DNA from: Paracoccaceae bacterium
GTDB taxonomy: Bacteria; Pseudomonadota; Alphaproteobacteria; Rhodobacterales; Rhodobacteraceae
Assembly: GCA_002697345.1 (NCBI GenBank)
Contig: NZVE01000039.1
Location: forward strand, 1 to 50,147
DNA length: 50,147 nucleotides
Direction: 5' to 3'
The position numbers and the translations under genes are program-made. Shown piece by piece: positions 1 through 6,105 of this stretch. Within the stretch, counting starts at the first letter, position 1, and every line of letters begins with the position of its first letter. Below the pieces are notes generated by a model. The model saw nothing but the letters and a program-made list of their open reading frames with translations, was not told where the DNA came from and did no database searches.

Positions 1-465
1 ATAGTCTATAGTCTCCAAGTATGATTTTGTTTGACTATAATTCAATAAATCTATTGCGCCGTAGTAGTATAAATCATTAAGGAAGAGTTGATATTTTATA
101 TTGAACATCCCCGCCGATAAGGTGGATGAGTCCATTTTAAATATCTTATTGACTCCAATAATAGTGTCTGGTAATGGGAGGTAGTTAGCTTGTTCTGTAT
201 AATCTGCAGAAGAAATTCCACCAAAAGTATCAGTAACAGTTGTTGTTTGAGCAACTCCAACCATAGCAGTTCTTTCTTCTTTGGTTAGTTTATGCTTTAG
301 GAACACTCTATCTATTCCCTCCCCATGTCTTTCGTGGTATAATTGGACTGCATCGTCAATCAAGTCTTCGATTTGATCGTCATCGACATTGACTTCCAAT
401 ACTGGCTTTCCGAGTTTCCTGAGGCAATATTGCTTCAATTCTTCTCTACTGGAGGGCTTAGCCAT
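1..465 (-). CDS. gp13: Neck protein gp13-like, partial (C-terminus beyond window)
   Basis: This is an open frame of 155 codons running off the left edge without a stop. The N-terminus reads MAKPSSREELKQYCLRKLGK, followed by an acidic stretch DDDQIEDLIDDAVQLYHERH near residues 28-47. I associate this opening (a short helix, LGxPVLEVNV, then an acidic D/E-rich helix) with the neck protein of T4-like cyanophages. In T4, gene 13 follows the baseplate and fibre genes and its product joins head to tail. The position here, after the fibre block, fits that order. An in-frame TGA lies just upstream of the ATG, so this is the only upstream start. A late-promoter octamer lies 27 bases upstream. The gp13 name rests on remembered family pattern plus gene order, so another neck or head-completion protein is possible. 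Confidence 0.6.
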   Translation of the reverse strand, partial: MAKPSSREELKQYCLRKLGKPVLEVNVDDDQIEDLIDDAVQLYHERHGEGIDRVFLKHKLTKEERTAMVGVAQTTTVTDTFGGISSADYTEQANYLPLPDTIIGVNKIFKMDSSTLSAGMFNIKYQLFLNDLYYYGAIDLLNYSQTKSYLETIDY

Positions 466-491
466 TCCTAATAATCATAGGGTTCTCAACA

Positions 492-499
492 TATTTATG
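492..499 (-). promoter_or_regulatory. T4-type late promoter octamer (CATAAATA)
   Basis: CATAAATA on the minus strand, 27 bases before the neck-gene ATG, in the 38-base gap between this gene and the divergent plus-strand gene at 504. It matches the T4 gp55-dependent late element and the other octamers in this window. Confidence 0.6.
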
Positions 500-503
500 T
501 CTC

Positions 504-1217
504 ATGGAAAAGTACTTAATAGATGAAATCGAAACGTTTGCAATCAATGATGAATTGGATGCAAGAGTAGAGTTAATGGGATGGGAAGAAAAGCCAATCG
601 TATACATTGATAATTTCTATAAAAATCCCGATATGGTTCGAGATTTGGCTCTAAGAATTCCTGCAACTTTTAATCGAAGAATTTGTGGAGGAGTGCCAGG
701 TGCTAGAGTTAGTGCAAATTTTGATCTTGATCATTTAGTTCCAATCTGGGTTGACATAGCCAAATCGGTTTATGGATTGACAAAAGAGGAAGAAGAACGA
801 TTTATCTGTGGATGCAAACAACTTACATTCTCGGTAAATGTAACTGCAGAAACTCAGAATTCAATTCCACACGTAGATTCTCCTATAGATAGTAAAAATT
901 TAATTAAAGGTTGGGCAGGTGTAATTTATTTAAACACGCCAGAAGAATGTCATGGTGGCACTGGATTTTATACTTATAAGGGAATGAGTTGTGTTGATAT
1001 AGACCAATCTGGGATCTGGAAAGAGGACATCGTAAGAGATAGTGTTGGTCCTTGGGAACTTGTTCACTTAGCAGAAATGAAATACAATAGATTAATTGTA
1101 TATCCAGACAATTTTCTTCATGGTATATATCAACATCCAGGTTATTTTGATCAAACGGTTGGTAAGTATAGACTCGCTCAATCATTATTTCTACCCATTC
1201 CAACGAGACTATACTGA
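504..1217 (+). CDS. DUF6445-type 2OG-Fe(II) oxygenase-like protein
   Basis: A 237-residue protein with the opening VYIDNFYKNPDMVRDLAL (residues 33-50) typical of DUF6445-like proteins. It carries a complete 2-oxoglutarate/Fe(II) oxygenase signature: H123-x-D125, then YLNTPEECHGGTGFY (142-156), H206 in NFLHG, and R223 in YRLAQSLF. These are the expected iron ligands and the 2OG-binding arginine on a double-stranded beta-helix. The substrate is unknown. It is one of only two plus-strand genes, and its TGA overlaps the ATG of the HldD gene by one base, so the two are probably co-translated. No convincing ribosome-binding site or plus-strand promoter was seen in the 38-base divergent gap. A relative of the same family lies at 9150-9782 on the other strand. 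Confidence 0.8.
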   Translation: MEKYLIDEIETFAINDELDARVELMGWEEKPIVYIDNFYKNPDMVRDLALRIPATFNRRICGGVPGARVSANFDLDHLVPIWVDIAKSVYGLTKEEEERFICGCKQLTFSVNVTAETQNSIPHVDSPIDSKNLIKGWAGVIYLNTPEECHGGTGFYTYKGMSCVDIDQSGIWKEDIVRDSVGPWELVHLAEMKYNRLIVYPDNFLHGIYQHPGYFDQTVGKYRLAQSLFLPIPTRLY

Positions 1218-2026
1218 TGATTTTACTTACTGGATATAAGGGGTTTATTGGATCCCACTTTCAGAACTATTTTGAAACCGAAGGAGAACATGATGTTATT
1301 GGAATTGATACTGATAACGCATGGAAATTTCTGTCTAAATTTAACGGATGGGAAAATGTAGATCTAATAATTCATAATGGAGCAATCTCATCTACAACAG
1401 AAAAAAACTGGGTAAAGATTGCACATTACAATCAATCTTTTACTGCTCATTTGCTTTCACACGCAATTGAACACAAAATTCCTGTAAAGTATGCATCTTC
1501 TGCGTCTGTGTATGGGAATCAAACTAAAGAATGTAGAAAGATAAATCCTTTGAATCAGTATGCAATTTCCAAATTGATCATAGATTATTATGTATTGGAC
1601 AATCTAGATCGGTTTGAGAGCATTCAAGGATTTAGATATTTCAATGTATATGGAACGGGAGAGGATCATAAGGGAGATCAAGCTAGTCCCGTATCTAAAT
1701 TTACCAAACAAATCAGAGAGACGGGAAAACTTAAATTGTTTGAAGGATCGGATAAGTTTTATCGGGACTTTGTATGTGTAAACGATATAGTCAATATTGT
1801 CCTGAATAATGACGCTCCCAGTGGAATCTATGATATTGGAACTGGCAAACCAATGTCATTCCAGAGAGTTGCAGAATTAGTTGCTAAAAAAGAAGGGGGA
1901 GAAATCGAAATGATTCCTTTCCCCGATCACCTAAAAGGTAAGTATCAAGACTATACCTGTGCAGATATGGAATGGTTAAATTATAGACTCAAGACTCTGG
2001 AGGATTATCTCTCACCAGAAAGTTAA
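1217..2026 (+). CDS. hldD: ADP-L-glycero-D-manno-heptose 6-epimerase (HldD)
   Basis: A 269-residue extended short-chain dehydrogenase that matches E. coli HldD along its length. It has the NAD(P) loop GYKGFIG (6-12), HNGAISSTTE (53-62; E. coli HEGACSSTTE), SSAS (94-97), YxxxK at Y115 and K119, RYFNVYGTGEDHKG (140-153) including the HldD lysine K152, LFEGSDKFYRDFV (174-186), and IPFPDHLKGKYQ near the C-terminus. HldD inverts C6 of ADP-D-glycero-manno-heptose, the last step in making ADP-L,D-heptose for LPS. At 269 residues it is somewhat shorter than E. coli HldD (310). It follows the DUF6445 gene with a TGATG overlap. Its 3' end overlaps the oppositely oriented oxygenase gene by 38 bases. The other heptose genes are on the minus strand. 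Confidence 0.9.
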   Translation: MILLTGYKGFIGSHFQNYFETEGEHDVIGIDTDNAWKFLSKFNGWENVDLIIHNGAISSTTEKNWVKIAHYNQSFTAHLLSHAIEHKIPVKYASSASVYGNQTKECRKINPLNQYAISKLIIDYYVLDNLDRFESIQGFRYFNVYGTGEDHKGDQASPVSKFTKQIRETGKLKLFEGSDKFYRDFVCVNDIVNIVLNNDAPSGIYDIGTGKPMSFQRVAELVAKKEGGEIEMIPFPDHLKGKYQDYTCADMEWLNYRLKTLEDYLSPES

Positions 2027-2594
2027 TAAAATTTGTAGCGATATATTTTTCTTCTGAAATGGGAACATTTCCTTTATGTCTAAACAAATAATTGCATGGA
2101 AATAATAGTACCTTTCCCTTCTCTGGTCTTACTGCTATATTCCAATCTGGAAATTCTGTTTCTCCTCCCTCTTTAACATCATTAAGATACATGATGCAAG
2201 CAAATAATCTACTTACTGTGCCAAATCCACGTTGATCAACATGTAACTTGAATATACCTTCATCCTTTGGATAAACTCTAACACAATAATCATTCAATGT
2301 TATGCCATCTGATGGGACTGGATATCTAGAACTCGCTTCCCTAAGTGCAGATATAGTAATATCTGTCATTTTATCGGATATTGATGCTTCTGGGGGAACA
2401 TGAGTTTGAATGGCATTTTTAAAATCTTTCTTAACACTAGGTCCAAGGTCTTTTCCGCCATCCGTACTATAAACTACTCCCTCCTGTTGTAGATGTTTGT
2501 TCGATTTAAACCATTCCAATATTTCATCACAGGTTTCGTCTGGGATATGATTTTTTAAAACTACAATTAGATCTGTTATTTTTTCAGCTTTCAT
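1989..2594 (-). CDS. Prolyl-4-hydroxylase-like 2OG-Fe(II) oxygenase
   Basis: A 201-residue protein with the P4H-type catalytic fold: FKLHVDQR with H118 and D120, YLNDVKEGGETEFP (136-149), KGKVLLFP (159-166), H173 as third iron ligand, and K183 where the 2OG carboxylate-binding basic residue is expected. P4H-like proteins hydroxylate protein or small-molecule substrates, and the target here is unknown. It is the last gene of the overlapping minus-strand chain. Its ATG overlaps the stop of the cupin gene (TGATG). Its final codons overlap the end of hldD on the other strand, so transcripts from the two strands converge and are antisense over 38 bases. No hairpin terminator was seen after it. Confidence 0.85.
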   Translation of the reverse strand: MKAEKITDLIVVLKNHIPDETCDEILEWFKSNKHLQQEGVVYSTDGGKDLGPSVKKDFKNAIQTHVPPEASISDKMTDITISALREASSRYPVPSDGITLNDYCVRVYPKDEGIFKLHVDQRGFGTVSRLFACIMYLNDVKEGGETEFPDWNIAVRPEKGKVLLFPCNYLFRHKGNVPISEEKYIATNFINFLVRDNPPES

Positions 2595-2968
2595 CAGTCC
2601 CCAGGTTGAATTCTATTACTATCTTCATCAAAATGTTCCGTACTAAACTCAAATAGTTCAGTATCCAAAAGACCATACATTCTATGTTTCATCCCAATAG
2701 GAACATGAAACTTATCTCCTGGTTCCAAGACAGCTACACTAGCCATCTCAATATTATCGTCCCATCCATAGTAGATTTTAATTTTTCCACTTTGGACGTA
2801 GAAAACTTCGTCTTTCTTTTTATGAAAGTGCCAAGAACATTGTTTTCCCTTTGCAATGAAAAGGAGTTTACCACAATATTGTTCGGAGTTAACGATCCAC
2901 TTTTCATATCCCCATCCTTTGGATACGAATTTAATCGGTTCCCCCGCTCTAGGTCTTGAAGAAATCAT
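2594..2968 (-). CDS. Cupin-fold sugar isomerase/epimerase-like protein
   Basis: A 124-residue single-domain cupin. The motif WHFHKKKDE gives H47, H49 and E54, and H95 in GMKHR supplies the fourth metal ligand. The C-terminal FEFSTEHFDEDSNRI (107-120) resembles the cupin domain of type II phosphomannose isomerases and related nucleotide-sugar enzymes. The start was set at 2968 because AAGGAG sits 9 bases before this ATG, whereas the longer frame would need a TTG upstream of that site. It overlaps the HAD gene by 20 bases and the oxygenase gene by one. Its place in a heptose operon suggests a sugar-phosphate isomerase or epimerase, but the substrate cannot be read from the sequence. Confidence 0.75.
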   Translation of the reverse strand: MISSRPRAGEPIKFVSKGWGYEKWIVNSEQYCGKLLFIAKGKQCSWHFHKKKDEVFYVQSGKIKIYYGWDDNIEMASVAVLEPGDKFHVPIGMKHRMYGLLDTELFEFSTEHFDEDSNRIQPGD

Positions 2969-3275
2969 CAGAGTGTACTCCTTTATCGTCAATGTAATAG
3001 TCAGCTGAAGGTTTTCCTAAGAAAAGATCGTGAAACATACATCCCCATTCCAACAGTTGTTTGTGAGTGAAGTCGTAATACTTTTCCTTAGCCTGTTCTC
3101 GATCATTATTAAATGTACCCATACCTCTAGCGGTATGGTAGATTATTTGATGTCCTTTAATATATAGATCATTTATTTTAGAGATCCTTTCTGTAATAGG
3201 CACAGCTTCAATATATCTGCCTTCTCCTTTTCCAGGAATACAAATAGTGCCATCTATATCTACATTATATCTCAT
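2949..3275 (-). CDS. Small HAD-superfamily phosphatase
   Basis: A 108-residue HAD protein. Motif I is NVDIDGT with nucleophile D6 and acid D8, motif II is T48 in IIYHTARG, and motifs III and IV are K88 in LGKPSADYYIDDKG with D96 and D97. There is almost no cap domain, as in small capsule- and sugar-related HAD phosphatases. GmhB, which removes the 7-phosphate of D-glycero-D-manno-heptose 1,7-bisphosphate, is also a small HAD phosphatase, so this enzyme could fill that step given its neighbours. That assignment is inferred from context. It overlaps the truncated carbamoyltransferase by 4 bases and the cupin by 20. Confidence 0.8.
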   Translation of the reverse strand: MRYNVDIDGTICIPGKGEGRYIEAVPITERISKINDLYIKGHQIIYHTARGMGTFNNDREQAKEKYYDFTHKQLLEWGCMFHDLFLGKPSADYYIDDKGVHSDDFFKT

Positions 3276-4396
3276 TCGGGTCCCAAGTATAAGTTTTTAA
3301 GTGGATATTTTTTCATAGAACCAGTTTGGGAATAATGTTGAACCTTAGATAATCCAATACTAATTCCAGCATCACTACTAATAGGTTCCACATATAGTTT
3401 AACATCTTTTGGCAACTTATCCAAATACCAATAATTTGCAGAACAGTTTAATGCACATCCACCAGTTAAAATAATATTTTTACGTTTCGATACTGCAAGA
3501 GCGTCCAATAAAATTTTTAACATATGAGTCTGAAAATCTTCTTGAAGTCTCCAAGCAAGATTAGATAATTTTTCAAAGTGATTCTTAGTATTTTCAGCTT
3601 CTCTATGATGAGGTAAGTAATCATATGGAATAAAATTACATCCATATTTAGACCTATAAAAAAGATTTGAATCTACATGAAATCCATCAGAAAGGAAAGA
3701 TCTAATATTGGGATCTTCTTTACCATATGGAGCAAGACCCATTACTTTTCCAGCCCCAAGTCCACCAAAACCCATATATGAGGATACTGCGGAGTATGCC
3801 ATACCAATTCCACATGTCCACTCACCTTTATGTTCAGATTCATCACAACTATCATAAGAGGGTGTAGACATCCCTCCTAATAAATTCATATTGAATGGAT
3901 AAGATGCATCGAATATGGAAACAACCTCATGTCTATCTTCTGCAGGAGTAAGGAAGTTTCCCATACCATCAACCACAACTACAACTGCATCATCAAATCC
4001 AGAATTATAGAATCCACAATAAGCATGAAATAAGTGATGATCAAAAAACTTGTTAAATTTTTCTTTGACTATTTCATACTTAAAAGAGGTTTGTTCATGT
4101 GGTAAAAGTTTTAATGATTTGGAAACATACATCATTAAAATATCACTACTACGATCTAATGTACTTACTCCCAGTTTGTCTTTAGATATTAATGAAGATG
4201 TTGCTACCTCATACTTTTCAATCTCATCCATGGTAAGTCCACCAAGAACCATGTCACATACATGAAATGGATTGCTATCATGTTTTAATCTAGATAATCT
4301 CTCTTCTTCCAAAAAAATCTCAATGTCGCCATCTTCAGAAAGAACTGATACTGAGGAATTGTGTGACAGGTGAAATCCTACTTGTTTCTTTAACAT
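3272..4396 (-). CDS. Carbamoyltransferase lacking the C-terminal domain
   Basis: A 374-residue NodU/CmcH/TobZ-type protein with only the Kae1-like N-terminal domain. It has SHNSSVSVL (11-19), EEERLSR, the metal-binding pair H120-x-x-x-H124 in DHHLFHA, D143 in VVVVVDGMG, GKVMGLAPYG, LTGGCALNC, and D342 in ISSDAG. It stops at LKNLYLGPE, which lines up with LKDLYTGFE at residues 387-395 of the 598-residue relative encoded at 6105-7901. The roughly 200-residue YrdC-like C-terminal domain is therefore missing. In TobZ that domain makes carbamoyl-adenylate from carbamoyl phosphate and the N-terminal domain transfers the carbamoyl group. The next gene overlaps the stop, so no remnant of the missing domain follows. 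It may work with the full-length relative, or it may have changed function. Confidence 0.85.
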   Translation of the reverse strand: MLKKQVGFHLSHNSSVSVLSEDGDIEIFLEEERLSRLKHDSNPFHVCDMVLGGLTMDEIEKYEVATSSLISKDKLGVSTLDRSSDILMMYVSKSLKLLPHEQTSFKYEIVKEKFNKFFDHHLFHAYCGFYNSGFDDAVVVVVDGMGNFLTPAEDRHEVVSIFDASYPFNMNLLGGMSTPSYDSCDESEHKGEWTCGIGMAYSAVSSYMGFGGLGAGKVMGLAPYGKEDPNIRSFLSDGFHVDSNLFYRSKYGCNFIPYDYLPHHREAENTKNHFEKLSNLAWRLQEDFQTHMLKILLDALAVSKRKNIILTGGCALNCSANYWYLDKLPKDVKLYVEPISSDAGISIGLSKVQHYSQTGSMKKYPLKNLYLGPE

Positions 4397-4935
4397 GGTC
4401 CTCCAGGAGGCTGATCATAATAAATGTTGCCTGATATAGTTATGCCTTCATTTCCAGGGGGAACAAAGTGTTCAATGAATGATGGGAAAATTATAATATT
4501 TCCAGGAGAAATTTTTGGAGAAAAGTCTAAAGGAAACGCATGACCTAGATGTCCCCATTGATTCATTTGATTGTGTCTACTTGGGGAAAGAAAAACAGTC
4601 TTAGATTCCTCAACATCCACATAAATTACAAAACTCCATTGAGCTCCAGAGTGAATATGTGGATCTTGCCAGTCTGTTTTCACATACTTGTTACGCCAAA
4701 CCGAACCAATATAAAATGGTTTCTCCGTATATTGACCTATACACTCCCAAAGAATCCTGCCAAGATAATTGTATGACTCTTGAGTAAGTTCATCTTCCCC
4801 CATTGTAGTTGGAGTACGAGAAATAAAAGTTGGAGTATATTCTGGTTCTTCTTTGAATTCTAATTTACTAATATCAATTTCTTCTATAAAAAAAGGTATC
4901 CAAAATACTGGATTGGGTTTCTTAAACTCGTTCAT
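4390..4935 (-). CDS. 2OG-Fe(II) oxygenase-like protein (PF13759-type)
   Basis: A 181-residue protein with the core DPHIHSGAQWSFVIYVDV (91-108) and SPGNIIIFPSFIEHFVPPGN (143-162), which resemble the H-x-H/D...H iron site of the short phage 2OG-Fe(II) oxygenases grouped in PF13759. H93, H95 and H156 are candidate ligands. Where relatives often carry an arginine before the last strand (R-x-S-I-S-x-N), this protein reads GITISGN, so 2-oxoglutarate binding may differ or activity may be lost. It overlaps the kinase gene by 14 bases and the truncated carbamoyltransferase by 7, placing it inside the sugar operon. The substrate is unknown. Confidence 0.7.
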   Translation of the reverse strand: MNEFKKPNPVFWIPFFIEEIDISKLEFKEEPEYTPTFISRTPTTMGEDELTQESYNYLGRILWECIGQYTEKPFYIGSVWRNKYVKTDWQDPHIHSGAQWSFVIYVDVEESKTVFLSPSRHNQMNQWGHLGHAFPLDFSPKISPGNIIIFPSFIEHFVPPGNEGITISGNIYYDQPPGGPC

Positions 4936-5698
4936 TATAAAGCCTTACAATGTCATTTTTAGTTAGTTTATATGTTCCCGAGTTTTCTACGGAAATAGAA
5001 GCTGCTCTATTTGCAAAATCAATAGACTTCTGCATATTTTTTGTGCGAACAAATTCAAACACTAAGGCAGAGAGAAAGGTATCACCAGCACCACATACAT
5101 CAAATACATTAACTTTTCTTGGTTGGAAATGAATACCACTCCACTTACATCCATTTGATCCTAAAGTTACAATTAAATTAGTATCATGAGGCATAAATTC
5201 ACGATCAAGTAAATCATATTCTTTTTTGTTTATCTTGAAGAAAACATTAGATTGTTGAAATAATCTAGTTTTCTTTGTATCAATAAAAATTGGTCCTTTA
5301 AAATATGTGCAGATAATACGTAATAATTCATCCGTAAGAAAACCTTTATTATAGTCTGATATTACTAGTGCATCATATTGACTATGCATAAATGCCATTT
5401 TTATTTGAGAGGCACTTAATGGAGTTACCTCAGGAGTAGTATCAACTCTGAGTAATTGATAATTACTTTTCTCATCAACAAATCGTGTTTTTTTAATTTT
5501 TTCTTTCTGGGTAATCAGATTTGTTTTGATACCAAAAGATTTTAAATTGGCATTGACATTTGATGCCATTCCAGGTGTTACTTCTGTAGATGTCTTGTCT
5601 AGAACAGGAATAGGTCCTTCTGGGTTTAACCTAGAACAATCTCCATAGATGTATTCATCATCACATGAGTCCCCGATAACTAATATATTACATTCCAT
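4922..5698 (-). CDS. rfaE1: PfkB-family heptose-7-phosphate kinase (HldE N-domain type)
   Basis: A 258-residue PfkB-family sugar kinase that resembles the kinase half of HldE (RfaE). It shows VIGDSCDDEYIYG (7-19), SRLNPEGPIPV (22-32), SDYNKG (114-119; E. coli HldE SDYAKG), DTKK (140-143), NKKE (157-160), and the catalytic loop DVCGAGD (200-206) with base D206. The HldE kinase phosphorylates D-glycero-D-manno-heptose 7-phosphate at C1. It is shorter than the usual kinase domain (about 315 residues), mainly between residues 65 and 110. It is a separate gene here, whereas E. coli has it fused to the adenylyltransferase, and it follows that gene with a TGATG overlap. A ribokinase-like role on another sugar is a weaker alternative. 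Confidence 0.85.
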   Translation of the reverse strand: MECNILVIGDSCDDEYIYGDCSRLNPEGPIPVLDKTSTEVTPGMASNVNANLKSFGIKTNLITQKEKIKKTRFVDEKSNYQLLRVDTTPEVTPLSASQIKMAFMHSQYDALVISDYNKGFLTDELLRIICTYFKGPIFIDTKKTRLFQQSNVFFKINKKEYDLLDREFMPHDTNLIVTLGSNGCKWSGIHFQPRKVNVFDVCGAGDTFLSALVFEFVRTKNMQKSIDFANRAASISVENSGTYKLTKNDIVRLYNERV

Positions 5699-6105
5699 CA
5701 GTCCAAGTTATTAATTAGAATTTTTTTAATAATTGAGCTTGAAGAATAATCTCCAACTCTTGGTAAGAATCTAACGTCTTTGACAATATCTTTTCCAACA
5801 ACATCACCATTTTCCCAGTCATTTCCTAAGAGGAGAATATCTGGTGTATAAACTCGGATAAGATCTTCTAATCCCTTTCTATCGTTGAAATAGTGGACAG
5901 CATCAATATACTTGATTGATTCTAGCATTGATATTCTATAACAAAGATCATTTATGGGTTTAGTTTGACCTTTATCTTTTTTAATCTTCACATCACTATC
6001 TGTAGCGACAATGACACGATCACCCAGAGATCTCGCTACTCGGAATAGTTCTATATGTCCAGGATGTAAAATATCAAACGTGCCATTTACAAATACAGTC
6101 TTCAT
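5698..6105 (-). CDS. rfaE2: Heptose-1-phosphate adenylyltransferase-like (HldE C-domain type)
   Basis: A 135-residue nucleotidyltransferase of the cytidylyltransferase fold. It has NGTFDILHPGH (7-17) with the HxGH catalytic motif, KGQTKPINDLCYRISML (45-61), PDILLLGNDWENGDVVG (88-104), and SSSSII (121-126) in the ISSTxII position. The segment from PDILLLG to VVGKDIV resembles the HldE adenylyltransferase (PDxLxKGGDY...IVG) more than glycerol-3-phosphate cytidylyltransferase, though the latter remains possible. With the adjacent PfkB kinase it would convert heptose 1-phosphate to ADP-heptose. Its ATG overlaps the stop of the large carbamoyltransferase (TAATG) and its own stop overlaps the kinase ATG, suggesting coupled translation. 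Confidence 0.82.
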   Translation of the reverse strand: MKTVFVNGTFDILHPGHIELFRVARSLGDRVIVATDSDVKIKKDKGQTKPINDLCYRISMLESIKYIDAVHYFNDRKGLEDLIRVYTPDILLLGNDWENGDVVGKDIVKDVRFLPRVGDYSSSSIIKKILINNLD

